A stretch of 5,543 nt of DNA, from NCBI GenBank assembly GCA_012274165.1, contig JAAPAA010000219.1, positions 1-5,543 of the forward strand. The letters run 5' to 3'. The notes beneath the pieces are model-generated. The model was not told the DNA's origin and did no database searches. It saw only the letters and a program-made list of their open reading frames with translations. The translations under genes were made by a program, and so were the position numbers. Of this stretch, positions 1 through 5,543 are shown one piece after another. Within the stretch, counting starts at the first letter, position 1; each line of letters starts with the position of its first letter. Source of the DNA: Thiobacillaceae bacterium (GTDB lineage Bacteria; Pseudomonadota; Gammaproteobacteria; Burkholderiales; Thiobacillaceae).

Positions 1-739
1 GATGCTGGGCGGCGCGCTCAAGGCGGCGATCCTGCTGAACACCGAACCGGAATTCGATTCCGCCGCCGGCCCGGCCGCGGCTGCGGCGCTGTCGAAGGCC
101 GAAATGGTCGTCACGCTCAGCCCGTTCCGCGCGAACATGGAATTCTCCGACGTACTGCTGCCGATAGCGCCGTTCACCGAGACGCCGGGCACGTTCGTCA
201 ACGCCGAAGGGCGTGTGCAGAGCTTCCATGCGGTGGTCAAGCCGCTTGGGGAGACGCGTCCCGCATGGAAAGTGCTGCGCGTGCTGGGTAACCTGCTGGG
301 GCGGGCCGGGTTCGACCATAACGATTCGAAAGACGTATTACGCGAAGCGCTCGGCGACACCCCGACCGGCAATGTGCAGGCTTACCTGAATAATGAAATC
401 AGCGGGGTGACGCTGGCGTCCGTCCAGCCGTATGCGGGTCTGGAGCGGGTGGCTGAGGTGCCGATTTATCAAACCGATGCGGTGGTGCGCCGCTCACCTT
501 CGCTGCAGATGACGCTCGACGCCGCACTGCCGGTGGCGCGCATGCATAGCCGCCTGATTGCAAAACTGGGCCTGCAGGAAAACGGTCGCGTTTCGTTGCG
601 CCAGACCGCCAGCGCATTAACCCTTAAAGTGCAGCGTGATGACCTGCTGCCCGACACCTGCGTGCGCGTGCAGTGCGGCCATCCTTTGACAGCCGGGCTG
701 GGTCCGATGTTCGGGCCGATCACGGCGGAGCCGGTCTGA
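1..739 (+). CDS. nuoG: NADH-quinone oxidoreductase subunit G (NuoG), C-terminal part, 5' end outside window
   Basis: C-terminal 245 residues of NuoG, the large peripheral-arm subunit that carries Fe-S clusters in its N-terminal part (not in this window). The frame is open at the left edge, with the first complete codon at base 2; that ATG is almost certainly an internal methionine, because NuoG is normally about 700-900 residues. The visible part belongs to the molybdopterin-oxidoreductase-like domain, which in complex I is a structural relic thought not to bind molybdenum. Recognisable stretches are SDVLLPIAPFTETPGTF (visible residues 49-65), followed by a conserved NAEGRVQ, then KPLGETRPAWKVLR (80-93). 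The segment from about residue 105 to 180 is less conserved and looks like a linker. A small C-terminal beta-rich region ends in GPMFGPITAEPV. The stop TGA (737-739) shares its last base with the nuoH ATG, which suggests translational coupling. The identification is strong from motifs plus position directly before nuoH. Confidence 0.95.
   Translation, partial: MLGGALKAAILLNTEPEFDSAAGPAAAAALSKAEMVVTLSPFRANMEFSDVLLPIAPFTETPGTFVNAEGRVQSFHAVVKPLGETRPAWKVLRVLGNLLGRAGFDHNDSKDVLREALGDTPTGNVQAYLNNEISGVTLASVQPYAGLERVAEVPIYQTDAVVRRSPSLQMTLDAALPVARMHSRLIAKLGLQENGRVSLRQTASALTLKVQRDDLLPDTCVRVQCGHPLTAGLGPMFGPITAEPV
727..730 (+). promoter_or_regulatory. Ribosome binding site of nuoH
   Basis: A GGAG core lies inside the end of nuoG, 8 bases before the ATG at 739. 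It supports 739 as the nuoH start over the longer in-frame opening at 673 and the in-frame ATG at 754. Confidence 0.6.
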
Positions 740-1755
740 TGGAAAGCGTGGGCATGAACTGGGCTGCCGTTCAAACCGTCATCTGGACGCTGATCAAGAT
801 CATGGCGCTGGTGATACCACTGATGCTGGGCGTGGCTTACCTGACCTACGCAGAAAGAAAAATCATCGGCTGGATGCAGGTGCGCATCGGCCCCAATCGC
901 GTGGGTTTCCAGGGCTTGCTGCAGCCCATCGCCGACGCGGTGAAACTGCTGATGAAGGAAATCATCATTCCTTCCGGCGCCAACAAGGGGCTGTTCATCC
1001 TGGGTCCCATCCTGGTCATCGCGCCGGCGCTGGCAGCGTGGGCGGTGATTCCGTTTACCGATACGCTGGTGCTGGCCAACATCAACGCCGGCTTGCTGTA
1101 CGTGATGGCGATCACCTCGATGGGCGTCTACGGCGTCATCATCGCGGGCTGGGCATCCAATTCCAAATACGCTTTCCTCGGCGCGATGCGTTCTGCGGCG
1201 CAGATCGTGTCGTATGAAATTGCCATGGGTTTTGCACTGGTCGGCGTACTGATGGCGGCGCAGTCGTTGAACATCACCGATATCGTTCACGGTCAGGCAG
1301 GCGGCATCCATCAGTGGTACATCTGGCCATTGTTTCCCTTGTTCATGGTGTACCTGATTGCCGGTGTGGCCGAAACCAATCGCGCACCGTTCGACGTCGC
1401 CGAGGGTGAATCCGAAATCGTCGCCGGCTTCCATGTCGAATATTCCGGCATGGCTTTCGCCGTTTTCTTCCTGGCCGAATACGCCAACATGTTCCTGGTT
1501 GCCGCTTTGGCCGCACTGATGTTCCTCGGCGGCTGGCTGTCGCCGGTGCCATTTCTGCCCGATGGCATCGTCTGGCTGCTGCTTAAAATCGGCTTTATTT
1601 TGTTTCTGTTCCTGTGGTTCCGCGCCACCTTTCCGCGCTATCGTTATGACCAGATCATGCGTCTGGGCTGGAAAGTATTCATCCCCATCACCATTGTCTG
1701 GATCGTCTTCGTTGGCGGCATGATGCAGACGCCGTATGGTTATCTCTTCCATTGA
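739..1755 (+). CDS. nuoH: NADH-quinone oxidoreductase subunit H (NuoH, ND1 homologue)
   Basis: A 338-residue inner-membrane protein with about eight hydrophobic helices. It forms the quinone-binding chamber with NuoB and NuoD and starts the proton path into the membrane arm. Both ND1-family signatures are visible: GLLQPIADAVKLLMKE at residues 59-74, and PFDVAEGESEIVAG at 217-230 with acidic residues D219, E222, E224 and E226 in the loop facing the quinone site. The AERK and RIGPNRVG stretches (38-56) and SYEIAMG (158-164) are also typical. I place the start at 739: it has a GGAG site 8 bases upstream, overlaps the nuoG stop by one base (TGATG), and gives a length close to other proteobacterial NuoH. 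A start at 673 would add 22 polar residues reading out of frame inside nuoG and is unlikely. The ATG at 754 is a possible shorter alternative. No key residue seems missing. Confidence 0.97.
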   Translation: MESVGMNWAAVQTVIWTLIKIMALVIPLMLGVAYLTYAERKIIGWMQVRIGPNRVGFQGLLQPIADAVKLLMKEIIIPSGANKGLFILGPILVIAPALAAWAVIPFTDTLVLANINAGLLYVMAITSMGVYGVIIAGWASNSKYAFLGAMRSAAQIVSYEIAMGFALVGVLMAAQSLNITDIVHGQAGGIHQWYIWPLFPLFMVYLIAGVAETNRAPFDVAEGESEIVAGFHVEYSGMAFAVFFLAEYANMFLVAALAALMFLGGWLSPVPFLPDGIVWLLLKIGFILFLFLWFRATFPRYRYDQIMRLGWKVFIPITIVWIVFVGGMMQTPYGYLFH

Positions 1756-1762
1756 GCGCGCC

Positions 1763-2263
1763 ATGAAACGGATCACGAATTTCTTCGGCAGTCTGCTTCT
1801 GATCGAACTGCTGCGCGGCATGATGCTCACCGGCCGTAACATGTTCGCGCGCAAGATCACGGTGCAATACCCGGAAGAAAAAACCCCGCAAAGCCCCCGT
1901 TTCCGCGGCCTGCACGCGCTGCGCCGTTACCCCAACGGCGAGGAACGCTGCATCGCCTGCAAGCTGTGCGAAGCCGTCTGTCCTGCACTGGCGATCACCA
2001 TCGAGTCCGAGGAACGCCGTGACGCCAATGGCCAGGCCTCGCGCCGCACCACCCGTTACGACATCGACCTGACTAAATGCATTTTCTGTGGTTTCTGCGA
2101 GGAGTCGTGCCCGGTCGATTCCATCGTCGAGACCCGCATTCTCGAATATCACGGCGAAAAGCGCGGCGATCTCTACTACACCAAGCCGATGCTGCTGGCG
2201 ATTGGCGACCAGCACGAAGCGCAGATCGCAAAAGACCGCGCTGCCGATGCCAAGTTTCGCTAA
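1763..2263 (+). CDS. nuoI: NADH-quinone oxidoreductase subunit I (NuoI), 2x[4Fe-4S] ferredoxin-type
   Basis: A 166-residue peripheral-arm subunit that carries clusters N6a and N6b and hands electrons towards N2 and quinone. It has two complete CxxCxxCxxxCP motifs: C63, C66, C69, C73 (CIACKLCEAVCP) and C106, C109, C112, C116 (CIFCGFCEESCP). In the usual ferredoxin pattern the last cysteine of each motif ligates the opposite cluster. The N-terminus (MKRITNFFGSLLLIELLRGM) is an amphipathic, hydrophobic stretch typical of the part that anchors NuoI on the membrane arm, followed by the conserved PRFRGLHALRRYPNGEERC region. I chose ATG 1763, 7 bases after the nuoH stop. An upstream in-frame ATG at 1736 would overlap nuoH and add nine residues not expected in the family. 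The ribosome binding site is weak (GAG at 1754-1756, within the nuoH stop), so translation probably depends on ribosomes finishing nuoH. Confidence 0.97.
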   Translation: MKRITNFFGSLLLIELLRGMMLTGRNMFARKITVQYPEEKTPQSPRFRGLHALRRYPNGEERCIACKLCEAVCPALAITIESEERRDANGQASRRTTRYDIDLTKCIFCGFCEESCPVDSIVETRILEYHGEKRGDLYYTKPMLLAIGDQHEAQIAKDRAADAKFR

Positions 2264-2272
2264 CCAATCGAT

Positions 2273-2899
2273 ATGACCTACACCTCTGCGATCTTCTATT
2301 TCTTCGCCGCCATCCTGGTGTTCGCCGGGCTGCGCGTCATTACCGCGCGCAATCAGGTGCATGCCGCCTTGTTTCTGGTGCTGGCGTTCTTTACCGCGGC
2401 CGGGCTGTGGATGCTGCTGGAGGCCGAGTTCCTCGCCATCACCCTGGTGCTGGTCTACGTTGGCGCGGTGATGGTGCTGTTCCTGTTCGTGGTGATGATG
2501 CTCGACATCAACCTGGACAAGTTTCGCGAGGGATTCTGGGATTACCTGCCGCTGGCCGGATTCGTCTCGGTGCTGCTGGTGATCGAAATGGCGTTGATTC
2601 TGGGCAGCCGCCATTTCGGTCTGGAAGTCATGGGTACCCCCGCGCCGCACGCCGCCGATTACAGCAACACCAAGGAACTCGGGCGGCTGCTGTATACCGA
2701 CTATGTGTACGCATTCGAACTGGCCGCCGTGATCCTGCTGGTGGCGATTGTCGCTGCCATCGCGCTGACGCTGCGCCGCCGCAAGGACAGCAAGTACATC
2801 GACCCGGCCGAACAGGTCAAGGTCAAGCGCAACGACCGTCTGCGCATTATCAAAATGCAGGCCGTGAAGAAGCCGGAAGCAGGGGAGGGCGGCGCGTGA
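2273..2899 (+). CDS. nuoJ: NADH-quinone oxidoreductase subunit J (NuoJ, ND6 homologue)
   Basis: A 208-residue membrane subunit with about five transmembrane helices, lying between NuoH and NuoK/NuoN in the membrane arm. The hallmark is the third helix, VYVGAVMVLFLFVVMML (residues 61-77), the segment that in solved complex I structures contains a pi-bulge and rotates during turnover. Other helices are roughly 6-22, 28-48, 92-110 and 146-166. A charged tail follows (168-208, RRRKDSKY onward, rich in K, R, E and D) and is presumably cytoplasmic. It makes the protein longer than the 184-residue E. coli NuoJ. The start ATG is 9 bases after the nuoI stop, and I see no convincing Shine-Dalgarno sequence before it. 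The gene ends in TGA overlapping the GTG start of nuoK by four bases (GTGA). Confidence 0.96.
   Translation: MTYTSAIFYFFAAILVFAGLRVITARNQVHAALFLVLAFFTAAGLWMLLEAEFLAITLVLVYVGAVMVLFLFVVMMLDINLDKFREGFWDYLPLAGFVSVLLVIEMALILGSRHFGLEVMGTPAPHAADYSNTKELGRLLYTDYVYAFELAAVILLVAIVAAIALTLRRRKDSKYIDPAEQVKVKRNDRLRIIKMQAVKKPEAGEGGA
2882..2889 (+). promoter_or_regulatory. Strong ribosome binding site of nuoK
   Basis: A purine run GGGGAGGG with a GGAGG core at 2884-2888 sits 7 bases before the GTG at 2896, inside the last codons of nuoJ. It is the best Shine-Dalgarno match in the window and decides the GTG start of nuoK. Confidence 0.75.
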
Positions 2900-3201
2900 T
2901 TTCCTTATCGCATTATCTTGTGCTGGGCGGGATCCTGTTCGCCATCAGCGTGCTGGGCATCTTCCTCAACCGCAAGAACGTCATCATCCTGCTGATGGCG
3001 ATCGAACTCATGCTGCTGGCGGTGAACATGAACTTCATCGCCTTCTCGCATTATCTGGGCGACATCCACGGCCAGATTTTCGTCTTCTTCATCCTTACCG
3101 TCGCCGCCGCCGAATCGGCCATCGGGCTGGCGATTCTGGTGGTGCTGTTCCGCAATATGCACACCATCAACGTCGATGACCTCGACCATCTGAAAGGCTG
3201 A
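2896..3201 (+). CDS. nuoK: NADH-quinone oxidoreductase subunit K (NuoK, ND4L homologue), GTG start
   Basis: A small 101-residue, three-helix membrane subunit (MrpC-like) that links NuoJ and NuoN and forms part of the proton path. The start codon is GTG at 2896, overlapping the nuoJ stop (GTGA), with a strong GGAGG site upstream. The protein then begins (M)ISLSHYLVLGG, as family members do. The two buried glutamates essential in E. coli (E36 and E72) are present as E37 (in MAIELMLLAVN) and E73 (in TVAAAESAIGLA). The HGQIFVFFILTVAA stretch is highly typical, and the length matches the usual 100-102 residues. The same frame is open far upstream through nuoJ and part of nuoI, which gives a spurious 374-residue reading; only the last 101 codons are the gene. 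The stop TGA (3199-3201) touches a possible nuoL ATG. Confidence 0.97.
   Translation: MISLSHYLVLGGILFAISVLGIFLNRKNVIILLMAIELMLLAVNMNFIAFSHYLGDIHGQIFVFFILTVAAAESAIGLAILVVLFRNMHTINVDDLDHLKG
3193..3197 (+). promoter_or_regulatory. Probable ribosome binding site of nuoL
   Basis: AAAGG within the last codons of nuoK. It lies 9 bases before the ATG at 3207 but only 3 before the ATG at 3201, which favours 3207. The match is modest. Confidence 0.4.
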
Positions 3202-3206
3202 TGCGG

Positions 3207-5198
3207 ATGGACATGCACACGCTCTATCTCATCGTGCCGCTGGCGCCGCTGCTGGGCGCGATCATCGCCGGCTTCTTCGGCAAGCTGATCGGCCGCACGC
3301 TGTCGCATGTCGCCACCATTGCGGGGGTGGCGGTGTCGTTCGCCGCCTCGGTGCTGGTGTTTCAGGATGTGCAGGCTGGACACCTCTACAACGGCACGGT
3401 TTACACCTGGATGGCGCTGGGCGATCTGCGCTTCGAGGTGGGCTTCCTGATCGATTCGCTCACCACGATGATGATGCTGGTCGTCACCTTCGTTTCGCTG
3501 ATGGTGCACATCTACACCATCGGCTACATGCACGACGATCCGGGCTACCAGCGTTTCTTCAGCTATATCTCGCTGTTCACTTTTTCGATGCTGATGCTGG
3601 TGATGAGCAACAACTTCCTGCAGCTGTTTTTCGGCTGGGAAGCGGTGGGTCTGGTGTCGTATCTGCTGATCGGCTTCTGGTACACCAAAGAGACCGCGAT
3701 CTACGCCAACCTCAAGGCCTTCCTGGTCAACCGGGTCGGCGACTTTGGCTTCATTCTGGGCATTGGTCTGGTGCTGGCTTACTTCGGCACGCTGGATTAC
3801 GCCACGGTGTTCGCCCAGGCGCCGGCGCGGGTCAACGAGACGATTACGTTATTCCCCGGCAAACCGTGGATGCTGATGAGCGTCATCGGCATCCTGCTGT
3901 TCATCGGCGCGATGGGCAAGTCGGCGCAGTTTCCGCTGCATGTCTGGCTGCCCGACTCGATGGAAGGCCCGACGCCGATTTCCGCCCTGATCCACGCGGC
4001 GACGATGGTGACGGCTGGCATCTTCATGGTCGCGCGCATGTCGCCGCTGTATGAACTGTCCGATACGGCCTTGAGCTTAATCATGGTCATCGGCGCGATC
4101 ACCGCGCTGTTCATGGGCTTTCTCGGCATGGTGCAGAATGACATCAAGCGCGTGGTGGCGTATTCCACCTTGTCGCAGCTGGGCTACATGACGGTTGCGC
4201 TCGGCGCATCGGCCTATTCGGTCGCGGTGTTCCACCTGATGACGCACGCTTTCTTCAAGGCGCTGCTGTTCCTCGCCGCCGGTTCGGTCATTATGGCGAT
4301 GCACCACAACCAGGACATCCGCTATATGGGCGGCTTGAAAAAATACCTGCCGATCACCTGGATTACCTCGCTGATCGGTTCGCTGGCACTGATCGGCACG
4401 CCTTTCCTGTCGGGCTTTTATTCCAAGGAAACCATCATCGAGGCGGTCAAGCTGTCGCATCTGCCGGGTTCGGATTTTGCCTACTTTGCTGTGCTGGCGG
4501 GGGTGTTCGTCACCGCCTTTTATTCCTTCCGCATGTATTTTCTGGTGTTCCACGGCAAGGAACGGTTCCATCAGGGGCATGCCCATGGCAACGAACCCGA
4601 CCCGCATCATGCCGAACACAACGACGCCCCGCACGAAACGCCGTGGGTGGTAACCGGCCCTTTGCTCGCGCTGGCGTTGCCGTCGCTGGCCATCGGCTAC
4701 ATGACGATCGAGCCGATGCTGTTCGGCGACTTTTTTGGCAATGCGATTTATGTCTCTGATCGCCATCCGGTGATGCACGAAATCAACCAGGAATTCCACG
4801 GCGCGCTGGCGATGGGGTTGCACGCAGTCACCACGCTGCCTTTCTGGCTGGCGGCGGCAGGGGTCGGGCTGTCGGGCTTCTTCTATCTCAAGCGGCTGGA
4901 TATTCCGGCGGCGATTGCCAAACGTTTCAGCTTCATTCACCAGATGCTGCTCAACAAATACTGGTTCGACGAGCTCTACATCGCAGTGTTCGCCAGCGGC
5001 GCGCGCCTGCTCGGCGGCGGCCTGTGGCGGCGCGGTGATGAGGCGACCATCGACGGTGCGGTCAATGGCATGGCGCACTTGATCGAGCGTCTCTCCCGGC
5101 TGGTGCGTGCGTTTCAGTCGGGCTACATCTACCACTACGCCTTTGCCATGTTGATCGGGGTGTTTGCCCTGGTCACCTGGTTTGCCCGGCTGAATTAA
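3207..5198 (+). CDS. nuoL: NADH-quinone oxidoreductase subunit L (NuoL, ND5 homologue)
   Basis: A 663-residue distal antiporter-like subunit, a proton pump in the inner membrane. The key residues are present (numbered from the ATG at 3207): E145 in FFGWEAVGLVSY, K238 in GKSAQFPLHVWLPDSMEGPTP, H263 in ALIHAATMV, H343 and H347 with K351 in FHLMTHAFFKALLF, and K407 in GFYSKE. These correspond to the E. coli TM5 glutamate (E144), TM7 lysine (K229), TM8 histidine and TM12 lysine sites. The C-terminal third holds further helices and the region expected to form the long lateral helix and anchoring TM16 (about 560-663). A histidine-rich polar loop lies at 455-477. Three in-frame ATGs (3201, 3207, 3213) are possible starts. 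I prefer 3207 for spacing from AAAGG; 3201 would overlap the nuoK stop (TGATG); 3213 gives MHTLYLIVPLAPL, like many homologues. The stop TAA is 3 bases before nuoM. Confidence 0.97.
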   Translation: MDMHTLYLIVPLAPLLGAIIAGFFGKLIGRTLSHVATIAGVAVSFAASVLVFQDVQAGHLYNGTVYTWMALGDLRFEVGFLIDSLTTMMMLVVTFVSLMVHIYTIGYMHDDPGYQRFFSYISLFTFSMLMLVMSNNFLQLFFGWEAVGLVSYLLIGFWYTKETAIYANLKAFLVNRVGDFGFILGIGLVLAYFGTLDYATVFAQAPARVNETITLFPGKPWMLMSVIGILLFIGAMGKSAQFPLHVWLPDSMEGPTPISALIHAATMVTAGIFMVARMSPLYELSDTALSLIMVIGAITALFMGFLGMVQNDIKRVVAYSTLSQLGYMTVALGASAYSVAVFHLMTHAFFKALLFLAAGSVIMAMHHNQDIRYMGGLKKYLPITWITSLIGSLALIGTPFLSGFYSKETIIEAVKLSHLPGSDFAYFAVLAGVFVTAFYSFRMYFLVFHGKERFHQGHAHGNEPDPHHAEHNDAPHETPWVVTGPLLALALPSLAIGYMTIEPMLFGDFFGNAIYVSDRHPVMHEINQEFHGALAMGLHAVTTLPFWLAAAGVGLSGFFYLKRLDIPAAIAKRFSFIHQMLLNKYWFDELYIAVFASGARLLGGGLWRRGDEATIDGAVNGMAHLIERLSRLVRAFQSGYIYHYAFAMLIGVFALVTWFARLN

Positions 5199-5201
5199 TC
5201 C

Positions 5202-5543
5202 ATGAACGACATGCTGCTTTCCCTTGTTATCTGGGTACCCATCCTTGCGGGCGTGCTCGTGCTCGCCACGGGGGCCGACAAAAACGCGCCGCTCGCCCGC
5301 TGGCTCGCACTGGCGGGTGCGTTGGCTGGTTTCATCGTCGCGATTCCGCTTGTGACCGGCTTCGACACCACGACCTCGGCCATGCAATTCGTCGAGAAGT
5401 CGGCGTGGATCCCGACCTTCAACATTCAGTATCACCTCGGGGTGGATGGCATTTCCATGCCTTTGATCCTGCTTAACAGCTTCATCACTGTGCTGGTGGT
5501 GATTGCAGGCTGGCAGGTGATCCAGGACAAGGTCGCGCAATAC
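5202..5543 (+). CDS. nuoM: NADH-quinone oxidoreductase subunit M (NuoM, ND4 homologue), N-terminal part, 3' end outside window
   Basis: The first 114 codons of NuoM, another antiporter-like proton-pumping subunit of the membrane arm, which lies next to NuoL. The frame is open from the ATG at 5202 to the right edge without a stop. The visible protein starts MNDMLLSLVIWVPILAGVLV, the first helix, and has a second hydrophobic segment at about 33-51. A polar loop follows with TGFDTTTSAMQFVEK (52-66) and the conserved YHLGVDGISMPLILL (77-91), then a third helix to about residue 104. The full family length is about 490-500 residues, so roughly three quarters are missing, including the key TM5 glutamate and TM7 lysine. 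The start lies 3 bases after the nuoL stop. No good Shine-Dalgarno sequence is visible, so coupling to nuoL translation is likely. An ATG at 5211 is a weaker alternative start. Confidence 0.95.
   Translation, partial: MNDMLLSLVIWVPILAGVLVLATGADKNAPLARWLALAGALAGFIVAIPLVTGFDTTTSAMQFVEKSAWIPTFNIQYHLGVDGISMPLILLNSFITVLVVIAGWQVIQDKVAQY

Noticed and set aside
673..738. A longer NuoH starting at ATG 673
   Set aside because: The extra 22 residues are polar, lie out of frame inside nuoG and are not expected in NuoH. The GGAG site fits ATG 739 instead.
1756..1762. Possible internal promoters or terminators in the gaps between genes (7, 9 and 3 bases)
   Set aside because: The gaps are too short for promoter elements or hairpin terminators. 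I saw no T-tract following an inverted repeat anywhere in the window.
469..1860. A 463-codon open frame on the minus strand across nuoG, nuoH and nuoI
   Set aside because: It lies opposite three well-identified genes. Its product is rich in H, Q, R and D with no recognisable domain, typical of the antisense shadow of GC-rich membrane-protein genes.
1688..2650. A 320-codon minus-strand open frame opposite nuoI and nuoJ
   Set aside because: Shadow frame: its composition mirrors hydrophobic codons on the other strand, and it shows no family motif.
2077..2895. Upstream extension of the nuoK frame, reading as a 374-residue protein from inside nuoI
   Set aside because: Only the last 101 residues match a family (NuoK). 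The preceding part is arginine-rich out-of-frame translation of nuoI and nuoJ.
4077..5540. A 487-codon open frame on the minus strand across nuoL and nuoM
   Set aside because: Same pattern: the protein is H/Q/R/D-rich, low in complexity, and opposite conserved coding sequence. No domain or ribosome site supports it.
1..5543. A new system, mobile element, CRISPR array or RNA gene hidden in the window
   Set aside because: Nearly every base belongs to one of seven collinear nuo genes in canonical order. I saw no direct or terminal repeats, tRNA-like stretch or foreign gene by eye. A BLAST or Rfam/Infernal search would confirm this.

Overview
This window is a continuous piece of the operon for respiratory complex I (proton-translocating NADH:ubiquinone oxidoreductase, NDH-1). 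All genes lie on the + strand in the canonical order nuoG (3' end only), nuoH, nuoI, nuoJ, nuoK, nuoL, nuoM (5' end only). Both edges cut through genes, so the operon continues in both directions. By the usual nuoA-N order, nuoA-F should lie upstream and nuoN downstream.

The organism is most likely a betaproteobacterium. The DNA is GC-rich, the gene order is the proteobacterial 14-gene type with separate nuoK/L/M, and the proteins carry wording I associate with that class. Examples are the NuoI stretch around its two ferredoxin motifs, a 101-residue NuoK ending in a DLDHLKG-like tail, and the NuoM N-terminus with a TGFDTTT-like loop. This is recognition from memory, not an alignment. I cannot name a genus.

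Layout: 1-739 is the C-terminal part of NuoG (peripheral arm). 739-1755 is NuoH, the quinone-chamber membrane subunit. 1763-2263 is NuoI, which carries clusters N6a and N6b. 2273-2899 is NuoJ. 2896-3201 is NuoK, read from a GTG start that overlaps the nuoJ stop. 3207-5198 is NuoL, the distal antiporter-like subunit. From 5202 to the end is the start of NuoM. Spacing is extremely tight (overlaps of 1-4 bases, gaps of 3-9), so there is no room for internal promoters or terminators. Two of the genes are easy to miss: nuoK, because of its GTG start inside a longer open frame, and nuoM, because it has no stop in the window.

How they work together: electrons from NADH pass along the peripheral-arm Fe-S chain (NuoG region, then NuoI N6a/N6b) to quinone bound at the NuoH interface. 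The energy released is passed through NuoH/J/K to the antiporter-like pumps NuoM and NuoL. All key residues I could check in the membrane subunits are present, and every gene is intact apart from the two cut by the window edges. I found no mobile element, CRISPR array, RNA gene or new system. This looks like an ordinary, well-conserved housekeeping locus, and the findings are minor points.
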